A stretch of DNA of 64,000 nucleotides, from positions 1 to 64,000 of IMG/VR virus record IMGVR_UViG_3300032240_002557; one strand, written 5' to 3'. Shown here in pieces: positions 9,847 through 19,199 of this stretch; within the stretch, counting starts at the first letter, position 1, and every line of letters begins with the position of its first letter. This stretch comes from a virus. The notes under the pieces were generated by a model, which was not told the origin of the DNA, made no database searches, and saw nothing but the letters and a program-made list of their open reading frames with translations. The position numbers were made by a program, and so were the translations under genes.

Positions 9847-12800
9847 TTAATTTATTTTTATTTTAGTACCAAATCCTAAATTAATTTCAAGATCAGGGAG
9901 GGGATAAAATAATTTACCCGCACCCAGAAAAAATTTGAATCCTCCAGAAATATCTGCTGCTGATCTTAAGAATTCATCAAGAAAAACAACAAAGAAAGGA
10001 TTCTTTAAAGACATTCTATCCCATCTAGGAATATCATCTCGATTATAAAGAGGATTTATAATATCCAGAACATTCCTTCCCATCATTGCTGCTACTGGCC
10101 AAGGTATATTATAAATCAGTGAATTTTGTATCTCTTGGATTGGTTTTATAATCGAGGAAGGTATAGGAACTTTTGGAACCATTTTATATTTGGTCCAAAG
10201 GAGAGTAAATGCTATATCAGAAAAAGGGTGAACTGGCATAAAGCTCATAGTAAGTTCAGTAAAATCTTGGGGTCTAGCAGTTAGTGGTATACTTGGAATA
10301 TTTTCTATTGCAGGGATTTTAGCATTTTTAGTAAAATTTGTTGCAATATTTTTACTCATCGATTTAATGTCATCTGCAGTAAGATCTTGAAAAGAATCAA
10401 GCCCACCCGGTAGAATTTTATTAACATCAATAGAATCTACAATAGGATTCATTCCTTCGACTAAAAAATTGCTAATAACTTTGCCTGGTATAGGTATCTG
10501 TGGAATCCCGCCAATTCCAAGGGGCATTCCAGGATTGCCACTCTTTTTGGGCGGGAAAGCTGGTATTTCTAAAGAAGAAGAAAATCCTTTTAGATCCTTT
10601 GCTATACCAGCAGCACTTGCAGGATTAGGAATACTAAATTTTTTAAGATCTACAGGAAAGCTTGAAAGAGATTTATTCATAGTATTTTTTACTATGAGCT
10701 TAAGATCCTTCTGTCTTAATATTTTATTTTCACCAATAGCAGTATTCTTAATTAAATTAGAAAGATCTTTAGAATTTAAACTAATGCTTTTAGTTAAATG
10801 CGACTTTAAAGAATCAACAACCGGATTTGGTATTTCTTTCAAAGATCCCACTTCCGCTATGGATTCCCCACCAATTTTAGGTATTGGATTTAGATTTGGT
10901 TTAAATGACAACAAAGACTTAGAACTTAAAGGAGAGTCTTTTGAATTAAGATAATTTCCAACAGTTTTAGAAACAAGGCTGTTCATCTTTTGAAGATCTT
11001 TTTCATTTTTTGAAATGTCAGAAAGTTTATTATCAAACGATGCAACTATTTTTGAATCAGCAGATAATCTTTTATTCTTATCAGAAAAAATTGGATCTTC
11101 TGGTATTTTTATGCCATCTATTTTACTTAGTATTCTAGAATGCAAATTTATAACAGGCACTTCTGGAATTGTTCCTAATTTCTTCTTAGTATTAATGTCT
11201 TGAATTGCTTTAATTGGAGATGGGATTTCTGCTATTAAATTTTTAGAATTCTTAGGAAATACCATATCAGGAAGATCTATAGAATTTTTTAAATGTTCTT
11301 TTATTGTTTCTTTTATTGCGGACTCCTTTAAATCATTAAAACTTTTAGAAACAGAATCTAATTGCTTTTTCTTTTCATTGTAAGCTTCGGACCCTTCTAT
11401 TGCCCTGTTTCTTTTTAATTCAAGTGCTTGTGATTCTAAATCTTTTTTCTTTTTAGCTATAGCATCTTGCACTTTTTGTATTTTAGAAAAATCAACATTC
11501 TTTTGGACATTTGTTAATTGTTTTTCAACATTGGAAAGAACCTCCTGTAGTAATCTTGCTGGGGAATCTATGTTACCTCCGCCGATTGTTCCAAAAGAAA
11601 AAAGGTAATTAGGAATACCTGATGATAAGAATTTTTTATAATTTTCAAGCGGATCTGGAATAGTAGGATCAGATTTTCTAGGAACAAATCTGAATCCTCT
11701 CATCCCTAAAAGAAATATAGATGTTCCTGTTAAAAAATCATGAAAGAAAACTAAAGGACTAGGCATGAAGCCACCGATGAAAGGAATGAATATAACCATC
11801 AGTCCTATTGGTAGAGGTATGACAACAGGATCTACTTTAGTCCACACCATCGGCATAGGAATTCTGATAAAAGGTAATCCATCGAGGGGATTAACTATTG
11901 GGGGTGGTAACGGAATGAACGAAGGAGGAAGATAACCGACTGGCCAGTATTTCATACCAAGATTGGGCAAAAATAGAGCTGGATTTTCTATAGGGGGAAC
12001 ACCATTTAGCATAGGTAATAGCCCAACATTATTAGCTTTTTTTGAAAACTCTTTCCAGTAACATTTAGTATAAAACGTGGGGCAATCAACAGATCCATGA
12101 TTTGCACATGGGCCTCTACCCCCGTCAAGTAGTGATCCAGCAGATCCACAGCAATCAGACGGACATTGAACCTTAACACCTGGATTATCCGGGCCACATT
12201 TAATAGATGCTGCTCTTGCTGAAAGAGAATCGCTAGAGTTTTTCTGTTCTAAAACCTGAATGGATTCTCCAACTGACATCAGTAAATCTTTTATTTGATT
12301 TACTCTTTGATCTACACCATCAGATATCTCTTTTAATCCTTTTGATGTATCACCAAGTCCACTTCCTAGAACTATATAATAATCTGTTAAATTATCTATG
12401 AAAGAATCTGATATCTTTTTAATTTCATTTATTTTAGAATCGACATCTTTCTTTTTTTCCGTATATTTTTTATTCCATGCTGTTTTATAATCACCCCAGA
12501 AACTACTAAATTCTTTATTAGGATGTCCTTCTTTGTCTGTGCTAATAGGTTTAAGCTCTTCAGTCTTTCTAGCATCATTATCTCCCCTTTCTGCAGGGGT
12601 AAAGAATAACCAAGGACTTGCAGAGGACTCTAACAGATTTGAATATAAAAATCCATGATCATCCTCTATAGATTTTAATATTGCATCTTTTGGCTTATTT
12701 GAATTTTGAACGTCACTAACAAAAGAGAAAAAATCAGTTTTAGTTTTAGGATTTTCATCTTTTATAGTGATAAAATTTTTATAAGATTTTAAAAAAAGAG

Positions 12801-14145
12801 TACTTCCTGATCCTAAAATTCCATCCTTAGAAAATTCCATCCCCAATTGAACTTTAGTTATATCAACACTTTGATATGTATCAGATAAAAGTTCGCTGGT
12901 TGAATCTGATTTTATTGTTTCATATTGAATGGTCTTACCGAGACCTATAGAATATGATATTGAAAAATTAATACCAATATATCCTGATAAAGAAACATCA
13001 CTGCCATTAAATCTTGTAGAAAAGGACTTTAAAGAATTAACAAAAGATAAACTTTTGGCTTTTATAGTTAAAGAATTCCAGAGTTTAGCATCTATCTTTT
13101 TTTTGTTTTTTATCTTCTGGTCGTAAGCAGAGGATAATCCATTATAAAAATTTTGAATTATCGTATAGTGATATAGTAATTCTTCTAATTCTTTTTCAGC
13201 TTTTTCGTTTCTAGATTTAAGTTCGTTGTTACTCCTAATATCTTTAAATATTCCTTTAGCTTGAGCAAGGGTTTGGTTTATACACTTAGTAGTATCTTCT
13301 ATATTAACTTCAGGTGCAACCGGTGCTTCAGGTGTTTCTGGCTCAGGATCGCATATATTCTGAATAAATGATTTAAGGTCTTCTTCGGTGAATAAAGGTT
13401 CACCAGTTTCTGGATTTATAGGTATACTTGGTTCACAAAAAACCTCATCAACGATATCATCAAGATTGTTTAAATTCTTATTCTCTGCATCTCTATCTAA
13501 TAGGTCTTGCAACGACTGAAGCATTGCATTTTCATCTATTGTCGCTTGTTTACATTTTCCTAATGAAGGTGTTAGTCTATCTTTAATCTTATCTATGATA
13601 GATTTTAAATCCAATTTAGAAGGGGCAACGTGAAAGAATAACGGTATCCCTTTATTTGTTATAACGTGAATTTCAAATTTAAAAGGACCGATATTAAAAA
13701 TCCTAACTTTTCTATTAGAACCAGAAAATTTAATTCCTATTCCATCTAAATCTAAATTATCAGAAACCATTTCTTTTGCAGAATTAAGTTCTGTTTCTAA
13801 GCCCTTTTTAATCAGAAAATTATCAAATGCTCTATTGGTTGTAAAATCTGGTGTTTCTGTTATTTTATTAAGATATCCCTGTCTTCCCAATATTATCCAA
13901 AACATTCTATTAGCCAATTCCTCACCAGAGTATGAACAAAGAAGATCGTTTATGTCATCATCATTTAATATCAAAGGAACGGGTTTAATTGAATCCTCTA
14001 GTTCTTTACCATTTGCTATAATTTCTTCGTCGCTAGGAATAGGATCAGACGTTCCTTGTAGCATACCAGCAGCATCTTGTGGTGACATTTTACCGCTTTT
14101 AATCTGATCTAATATGTCCTGGAGTTTATCCGATTTTACTTCCAT
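9847..14145 (-). CDS. Very large tail/baseplate structural protein (1432 residues), role unknown
   Basis: The longest complete gene in the window. Several zones can be seen: an acidic N-terminus; a small beta domain near residues 120-190; coiled-coil stretches near 300-350, 560-600 and 870-960; a seven-cysteine cluster near 650-697; a hydrophobic, proline-rich zone near 713-825 with runs such as PLPIGLMVIFIPFIGGF; long Ser/Lys/Asn-rich linkers; and another hydrophobic-aromatic zone at the C-terminus. It sits next to the spike and hub genes, so it may be a hub, tape-measure or injected protein. I could not match it to a T4 gene. The 21-base gap to the S1 gene makes co-transcription likely. Confidence 0.55.
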   Translation of the reverse strand: MEVKSDKLQDILDQIKSGKMSPQDAAGMLQGTSDPIPSDEEIIANGKELEDSIKPVPLILNDDDINDLLCSYSGEELANRMFWIILGRQGYLNKITETPDFTTNRAFDNFLIKKGLETELNSAKEMVSDNLDLDGIGIKFSGSNRKVRIFNIGPFKFEIHVITNKGIPLFFHVAPSKLDLKSIIDKIKDRLTPSLGKCKQATIDENAMLQSLQDLLDRDAENKNLNNLDDIVDEVFCEPSIPINPETGEPLFTEEDLKSFIQNICDPEPETPEAPVAPEVNIEDTTKCINQTLAQAKGIFKDIRSNNELKSRNEKAEKELEELLYHYTIIQNFYNGLSSAYDQKIKNKKKIDAKLWNSLTIKAKSLSFVNSLKSFSTRFNGSDVSLSGYIGINFSISYSIGLGKTIQYETIKSDSTSELLSDTYQSVDITKVQLGMEFSKDGILGSGSTLFLKSYKNFITIKDENPKTKTDFFSFVSDVQNSNKPKDAILKSIEDDHGFLYSNLLESSASPWLFFTPAERGDNDARKTEELKPISTDKEGHPNKEFSSFWGDYKTAWNKKYTEKKKDVDSKINEIKKISDSFIDNLTDYYIVLGSGLGDTSKGLKEISDGVDQRVNQIKDLLMSVGESIQVLEQKNSSDSLSARAASIKCGPDNPGVKVQCPSDCCGSAGSLLDGGRGPCANHGSVDCPTFYTKCYWKEFSKKANNVGLLPMLNGVPPIENPALFLPNLGMKYWPVGYLPPSFIPLPPPIVNPLDGLPFIRIPMPMVWTKVDPVVIPLPIGLMVIFIPFIGGFMPSPLVFFHDFLTGTSIFLLGMRGFRFVPRKSDPTIPDPLENYKKFLSSGIPNYLFSFGTIGGGNIDSPARLLQEVLSNVEKQLTNVQKNVDFSKIQKVQDAIAKKKKDLESQALELKRNRAIEGSEAYNEKKKQLDSVSKSFNDLKESAIKETIKEHLKNSIDLPDMVFPKNSKNLIAEIPSPIKAIQDINTKKKLGTIPEVPVINLHSRILSKIDGIKIPEDPIFSDKNKRLSADSKIVASFDNKLSDISKNEKDLQKMNSLVSKTVGNYLNSKDSPLSSKSLLSFKPNLNPIPKIGGESIAEVGSLKEIPNPVVDSLKSHLTKSISLNSKDLSNLIKNTAIGENKILRQKDLKLIVKNTMNKSLSSFPVDLKKFSIPNPASAAGIAKDLKGFSSSLEIPAFPPKKSGNPGMPLGIGGIPQIPIPGKVISNFLVEGMNPIVDSIDVNKILPGGLDSFQDLTADDIKSMSKNIATNFTKNAKIPAIENIPSIPLTARPQDFTELTMSFMPVHPFSDIAFTLLWTKYKMVPKVPIPSSIIKPIQEIQNSLIYNIPWPVAAMMGRNVLDIINPLYNRDDIPRWDRMSLKNPFFVVFLDEFLRSAADISGGFKFFLGAGKLFYPLPDLEINLGFGTKIKIN

Positions 14146-14151
14146 CTAAAT

Positions 14152-14931
14152 TTAATTGCTCTTTGTTACTTTAACTACGTCTGATGTTGATAGCTGCTCA
14201 TAGCTTTCAGCTAAACTTGACATACAACCGGGGGTTGAAGGGAGTTTAGCATCTATCGCAGAAGCCATCTGTTTTAAAAACATCCAAAGGGGTTCGGCTA
14301 AAACTGCAGAGTATACCGGGGAGTGCCCAAGTTTAGTTACCTTGCCATCTACCCAAACCTCATTACTGCTTTGTTTAATTCTAGTTGTTGCAGTGCTTTC
14401 AATTTCAGAATTTGCAAATTCTGTTATCTTACCTCCTCTAAATTCTAAAGTACAGGATTGACCAGCATGTGTAATAGTTATTGAATTGTCATTAGATATG
14501 ACAACAGACGAATCTTTTAAATCTATTGTTAATCCCTTTGCAACTGTATAGAATATTTTAAGATTTTCTATCCCGTCATAAATTAAAGAATGAGCTCCCT
14601 CGTATGAATTTTTTAATTCGTCTATTAAATCCTGAGAAAGTTCTTGGACAGCTTTGTATTCTGGTGCATAGTAGTTTCCGTTATTAAATTGAACGTGAAC
14701 TATAGCACCGTTTTTAGGAATGCTTACTCTCCCGGATCCACCATAATCTCCAAAAGAAATATCAAATCTTTGAAAAGCCCATGGTAAATCCTCATCAGCA
14801 ACCTCATCAAAAACACCAAATACTCTTACTCTGCATCTAGCTCTGAATTCTGGATCTTTATTATCAACCACAACACCTAAAAAATGTTGTGCTCTTTCTA
14901 TATTAGATTCCTGTAAATTATTTAAAGACAT
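14152..14931 (-). CDS. 5: Central spike protein, gp5-like (OB fold plus beta helix, no lysozyme domain)
   Basis: The first ~100 residues form a gp5/VgrG-type OB domain: FLGVVVDNKDPEFRARCRVRV, then DLPWAF, GSGRVSIPKNGAIVHVQF and NGNYYAPEY, the last two being hallmark strands of the family. Residues about 120-200 are short repeats of T/S/D-rich strands (ITITHAGQSCTLEF, ITEFANSEI) consistent with a trimeric beta-helical needle. T4 gp5 carries a lysozyme domain between these parts; here there is none and the chain is only 259 residues. The C-terminus after residue 205 is helical. It lies 6 bases before the large protein and after the tube-like protein. Confidence 0.75.
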   Translation of the reverse strand: MSLNNLQESNIERAQHFLGVVVDNKDPEFRARCRVRVFGVFDEVADEDLPWAFQRFDISFGDYGGSGRVSIPKNGAIVHVQFNNGNYYAPEYKAVQELSQDLIDELKNSYEGAHSLIYDGIENLKIFYTVAKGLTIDLKDSSVVISNDNSITITHAGQSCTLEFRGGKITEFANSEIESTATTRIKQSSNEVWVDGKVTKLGHSPVYSAVLAEPLWMFLKQMASAIDAKLPSTPGCMSSLAESYEQLSTSDVVKVTKSN

Positions 14932-14974
14932 ACAAAAAGGTTTTATGTCTTATCTATCCGTGTTTTTAAAACCC

Positions 14975-17080
14975 TTATTTATAGACGTTTTCGTCTATAG
15001 TTGGATATGTTCTTTTAGGAAGTCCGGAATCTGATCCTGGATTATTAGGATAAAGGTCTTCGGCTGTTATTGGACCAAGTGGTGAAGCTGCCGGGTATAA
15101 ATTTTCATTTAAACTTGCTATCGTTTGTGGGTCTGATTTATACACATCATCCTTTACAGAATTGTATTTTCTATCAGGAACACCGCCGTCTAATCCAGGA
15201 ACATTTGGGTATAAATCTTGCTTAATAGTATTATAAGATCTTTTTGGAAGCCCACCATCGGTTCCCGGATTGTTTGGATATAAATCTTCTTCAAGTTTTG
15301 GTGTATTGTACAGATAATCGGGAACACCAAGTTTACTATTATTCAAATCCCCACCAACCTCTCTGTACTCATCATCTTTTAATGTTGGGTATAATCTATT
15401 AGGTAATCCGCTGTCTATTCCTGGGTTTGTTGGATACTTATCCTCTACGTTAAAAGGATTAGGAGCTTGTCCTGGTGGATAAACATTTCCACCTGGGGAA
15501 GATGGTATTGCAGGAACGCCAGGATAAACATCTTCTTTGATATCAGGATATTGCCTTTGACCCGGTCCGCCAAGTCCTTTGGATTGGGGTCTGTAATCAC
15601 CAAATGGTGTTTTTGTTTCCTTTATACCGTTGACTAAATCTTGAGCAGAATTAAGGGATCTTACAGCGTCAGTTATATTGAAGCCATAAGCATTTCCTAA
15701 TAGTGTAGAAGTAACTAAAGGAGATATTTGCTGCTGAACTACTGAAGCAACCGAATTGTTAACGAAGTTATTTGCTAATCTTTTAAAAAGATCCGGATTG
15801 TTAGAAAGGTTAACGTTATCTAAAAGTATCTTAGAACCAACCATGTTCCAACTGTCCTGGATTAAAACAGGTGCAAATATTGATTGATTTTTAATTAGAT
15901 CAGAAAGAATATTGTATTGAAGTTTATATTCTTTAGCATTACCAACGTGAACCTTAAATTGGCTTTTTACTGCTTCTGTGTTTCTTTCGTTAGAAAGGTT
16001 ATTGAACGGATAAGATTCATCAAAATCAAATTCACAAAGATCTAATTGATATATTAAAATATATGGTTGAAGCTTCTGAGTTGATTTAACAAAGCTATCA
16101 AGATTATCAGAAGGATTTCCTGGGGGTGTAACTTTATTTTTAGTTAGGCCAAATCCGTCTGCAAGATTTTTAATATTCTCAACAGTTCCACCGATTCCTG
16201 ATACATTAAAAGGATTTAAAACATCAGCAAGATTTCTTTCAAGATCTATTTGTCTAATTTCTGTCACTATGACGTACATTCTGAATTTTCTCAGATTGGC
16301 AGGAAGTAATTCTCTATGATATTGATAATCATAAGTTGCCTTTCTGTAAAGTTCAGCCATTGCGTTCATTCTTAGATCAATCGAATCTAAGCAATCAAAA
16401 GTTAAAACACCAGATCTTTGCTGTTTGTATCCGCCTCCGGTTCCACCAACTTGTCTAGGTGGAGTGACCTTTAGAATTTCACTAAGCCCTGATATTGATT
16501 TAATAAACCAAGGACTTTTTTCATTAACACTATTTAGTATGTTTCTAAATCCAACAAGTGCATCTGCACGGTGCGAGATATTATTATCAGGATTTAAAGA
16601 TGCGTTGTCTTTAGGTATTGCTTTACCGTTTATGTCGGTTATAACACCAGCTTCTCCATTTTCTGATGCAGTTCTTCTTTCTCTTAAATATCCTTCGGCT
16701 GTCATGTAGTGCATTACCCCAGTATAATTAGGAAATTGATACATTTGCTCTCTTGATCCGTGGAAGAAGTTTTTAGATCCATCTAATTTCATTCCTCTTG
16801 GGAAAGCACTAGGTGTATCAATACCTCCTCCGTTTCCGGTTCCTTTAGAAAGTAATGGACTTATTGGAAGATAAGTCTCTGGATCAACAAGTCCACCAAC
16901 ACCAAAATCGAACATAATTCTAAATCCTGTGTAAGTAGGATCTTCTTTTTGTCCAGATGTTGTTGTTTTTAGACCTTTTAAGAAATTAGTTCTTTGCTTA
17001 TCAACACCACCATTCAGTATCTGACTTTTATCAGTAACACTGCTTACATTATCTTTTATGCCACTAAAAAAATCAGCCAT
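14975..17080 (-). CDS. Baseplate/tail-tube-initiator-like protein with C-terminal YP-rich repeats
   Basis: The first ~480 residues look like an elaborated tail-tube fold; the stretch LLPANLRKFRMYVIVTEIR near residue 265 is the kind of strand pair seen in tube and tube-initiator (gp48/gp54-type) proteins. From about residue 505 to the end the chain turns into imperfect repeats of roughly 23-30 residues with the core (E/K)DLYPNNPGxDGGLPKRxYxT, present about eight times with variations. Such a proline- and tyrosine-rich tail is not part of the T4 proteins. The gene is followed after 43 bases by gp5 and preceded after 2 bases by the gp27-like hub. The specific T4 equivalent is uncertain. Confidence 0.5.
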   Translation of the reverse strand: MADFFSGIKDNVSSVTDKSQILNGGVDKQRTNFLKGLKTTTSGQKEDPTYTGFRIMFDFGVGGLVDPETYLPISPLLSKGTGNGGGIDTPSAFPRGMKLDGSKNFFHGSREQMYQFPNYTGVMHYMTAEGYLRERRTASENGEAGVITDINGKAIPKDNASLNPDNNISHRADALVGFRNILNSVNEKSPWFIKSISGLSEILKVTPPRQVGGTGGGYKQQRSGVLTFDCLDSIDLRMNAMAELYRKATYDYQYHRELLPANLRKFRMYVIVTEIRQIDLERNLADVLNPFNVSGIGGTVENIKNLADGFGLTKNKVTPPGNPSDNLDSFVKSTQKLQPYILIYQLDLCEFDFDESYPFNNLSNERNTEAVKSQFKVHVGNAKEYKLQYNILSDLIKNQSIFAPVLIQDSWNMVGSKILLDNVNLSNNPDLFKRLANNFVNNSVASVVQQQISPLVTSTLLGNAYGFNITDAVRSLNSAQDLVNGIKETKTPFGDYRPQSKGLGGPGQRQYPDIKEDVYPGVPAIPSSPGGNVYPPGQAPNPFNVEDKYPTNPGIDSGLPNRLYPTLKDDEYREVGGDLNNSKLGVPDYLYNTPKLEEDLYPNNPGTDGGLPKRSYNTIKQDLYPNVPGLDGGVPDRKYNSVKDDVYKSDPQTIASLNENLYPAASPLGPITAEDLYPNNPGSDSGLPKRTYPTIDENVYK
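14978..15572 (-). repeat. Degenerate repeats coding for YPNNPG-type units
   Basis: The 3' part of the tube-initiator-like gene codes for about eight imperfect units with the shared core DLYPNNPG and LPKRxY. At DNA level the copies are diverged, so the repetition is kept at protein level rather than being a recent duplication. Confidence 0.65.
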
Positions 17081-17082
17081 TT

Positions 17083-18606
17083 CTATTTAGATACTTTTGG
17101 TTCTGGGTCAGATCCTCTTCCTGAGTTTAACGCCCATTCTCTCTTCCCGAGAATGAAAGATTGTCTGATGTTCCCATCTATATACTCAATATATGATCCC
17201 ATGACCATATAAATGCCGCTTAAAAATTTATTCCTTACTTTTTTACCTACTTCGTATGCTCCTGGGTCCATTTGAGATAGTTCTTTGGATTCCTGAGATG
17301 CAACAGCTGCTGCTGTGGGAGCAGCATGTACTATTTGTGTAGGTACATTTTGACCTCTATAAACCCAAGGAATATAAGAATACATCTGTGTTTCTAAATA
17401 CACTTTAAAATTTTCGTACTTATTAATCCTGTTTTGAATTTTAGCTTGATATAAATTTTTATGTTGATTCTCACCATAAATTGTTCCTAACCAGGTCTTC
17501 TTTGTTTCTTTCTTATAAACTTCTTCATTAACTCTTCCCTTGAAAAGAATGCTATCTGGACCTAATTTTTTTTGTGTAACATATTCTGTACTATAGGTGA
17601 CAAATTTATTTACGGGTCTATCACTAACTAATTTTGTATCATAAAATTCAAGATCTCTAGAATATCCAAAATTATTTACTATGTAGCCTGAATTATTTTT
17701 AACAGAGTAAGCATTAACAAAAAAGGGATAATTATTATAAAAAGTGTCGTTTGTAAAAAACAAAGGCATTTCTATTTCTCCGGGTTCTGTTGTACTATCA
17801 ATACCTCCTATAAGTCCTCTTTCAATACCTATTGAAGCTAGAACGTTTTCATTGTTTTGGCTCTCTTCAAGGATTTGTTTTTTAAGATTTACAAAATTCA
17901 GAATATAATATTGATCTATCCACCAGTCAAAAAATTCTTCTTCCCCGTTCCACGATGATGAGCAAACATCTTCTATGAATTTATAGTATGTCATATTAGG
18001 ACAAACCCAATTCATCTTATCATCAGTACTCTTTTCGTTAGAAGCAAAGCCTAGATCAAGGTCCTTTGCAATTTCTCTTAAAACCTCAAATGAAGATTTA
18101 TTATTAAAAGATTTAGAAACGTGCTGAAATAAACCGGGGATTCGCATCTGAGCTTTTATAGTGAAAGATGCACCAGTATTATTTGCTCTTTGTAGCTTTT
18201 GGGAATCACCACTGCTTGTGTTAAGGAAATTATTCATTACTTCCGTAACTAATAAGTCCATTCTTATAGGTTTATAAACTTTAGAATTAGATTTTAAATA
18301 GAGGCAAACAAGATCACCGTCTTTAGGATAGGATGTATAAAGAAAAAGTTCATTTTCAGTAGTAAATCTAAAAATAAGTTCGGGTATTTTTCCAGACAGA
18401 TCTAATTTAAAAAAATCGAGTTGCTTAACTATATAAGCATTAATTTTAATTAAAGGAAGGGCGTATCCAATGTCTAATTCATCTCTCCCTCCTGCTGCAA
18501 TGACTGAATACGGATCGTCAGATTTTATTGGATCAACTATAGAAAGCTCATCCAATACTATTTTCTCTTTATCTAGTTGTAAAATTGTTTTTTTAACGTC
18601 GATCAT
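17083..18606 (-). CDS. 27: Baseplate hub protein, gp27/gpD-like
   Basis: This 507-residue protein has the layout of gp27/late-control-D hub proteins: an N-terminal tube-like beta domain (residues 1-150), a helical insertion with the FEVLREIAKDLDLGFASNE segment (about 195-215; typical sequence of hub domains where h-x-x-h-A-x-x-h-G-h is conserved), and a second beta domain with long strands to residue ~490. T4 gp27 is 391 residues. It overlaps the following gp53-like start region by 4 bases and is adjacent to spike and tube genes, as expected for a hub. A short Ala/Ser-rich insert near residue 430 is unusual. Confidence 0.65.
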   Translation of the reverse strand: MIDVKKTILQLDKEKIVLDELSIVDPIKSDDPYSVIAAGGRDELDIGYALPLIKINAYIVKQLDFFKLDLSGKIPELIFRFTTENELFLYTSYPKDGDLVCLYLKSNSKVYKPIRMDLLVTEVMNNFLNTSSGDSQKLQRANNTGASFTIKAQMRIPGLFQHVSKSFNNKSSFEVLREIAKDLDLGFASNEKSTDDKMNWVCPNMTYYKFIEDVCSSSWNGEEEFFDWWIDQYYILNFVNLKKQILEESQNNENVLASIGIERGLIGGIDSTTEPGEIEMPLFFTNDTFYNNYPFFVNAYSVKNNSGYIVNNFGYSRDLEFYDTKLVSDRPVNKFVTYSTEYVTQKKLGPDSILFKGRVNEEVYKKETKKTWLGTIYGENQHKNLYQAKIQNRINKYENFKVYLETQMYSYIPWVYRGQNVPTQIVHAAPTAAAVASQESKELSQMDPGAYEVGKKVRNKFLSGIYMVMGSYIEYIDGNIRQSFILGKREWALNSGRGSDPEPKVSK

Positions 18607-19190
18607 GATTCAAATATTTGTCTTTGAGCAAATCTAGATTTAATAGTTGCAACAGATTTATTTTGTTGTATTTTTGTTCGACAAACTCCTATGTCAGATC
18701 CGAAGATTAATTTACCATCTACAACTTTGAATTGTTCTTCCCCTTGTTTCGTAACATTTGGAGGGAGCTGAGCTTCTGTGCTCATATTAACAGCATTAAG
18801 ATATTCTTTTCTGCTATTGGATACTTGAGATATTCTATCTTGTAATTGCTTCCTGAAAGAATTTCTAATCTCCATATTCATAGGTTTATCAATTGGTTTA
18901 GAAAGATCATCTATTGTTTTTCTGTCTGGAATTAATAAAAGCTCATTAACATTAAGAGAAAATGGATTCGAAATAGAATTTAATTTTAGTAGAATTCCTA
19001 CTTTATTATGGGATCCACAATACATCTGTGCTGCAAGATCAGGACGCATTATCATTTCTTCTGTGCTTACTACAAATTTAGAATAATTAGGAGTTATCGT
19101 ATTGTTCAAAGAGGGAGAAACCAAATCCATAATCGATTCTCCATTAATAACCTTTTCCTGTTTATTCTCTAAAATATCTATACTTAGCAT
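18603..19190 (-). CDS. 53: Baseplate wedge protein gp53-like (LysM-like fold)
   Basis: At 195 residues it matches T4 gp53 (196). The middle part (residues 45-90) reads MYCGSHNKVGILLKLNSI, NPFSLNVNELLLIPD, which is the Y-x-x-x-x-h-hh-x-h-N-x-h-x-NPF-x-h-x-x-G/N-x-x-hhhP pattern of LysM-like baseplate proteins such as gp53, where the GD-x-L-x-x-I core of true LysM is altered. Gp53 links gp6 and gp25 in the wedge. The stop overlaps the hub start by 4 bases. The N- and C-terminal parts are not recognisable. I rate the family match as moderate. Confidence 0.55.
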   Translation of the reverse strand: MLSIDILENKQEKVINGESIMDLVSPSLNNTITPNYSKFVVSTEEMIMRPDLAAQMYCGSHNKVGILLKLNSISNPFSLNVNELLLIPDRKTIDDLSKPIDKPMNMEIRNSFRKQLQDRISQVSNSRKEYLNAVNMSTEAQLPPNVTKQGEEQFKVVDGKLIFGSDIGVCRTKIQQNKSVATIKSRFAQRQIFES

Positions 19191-19199
19191 GATTAAAAA

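Noticed and set aside
12006-12197. Minus-strand frame inside the 1432-residue gene
   Set aside because: It is a shifted frame in the Cys cluster zone of the real gene with no start context.
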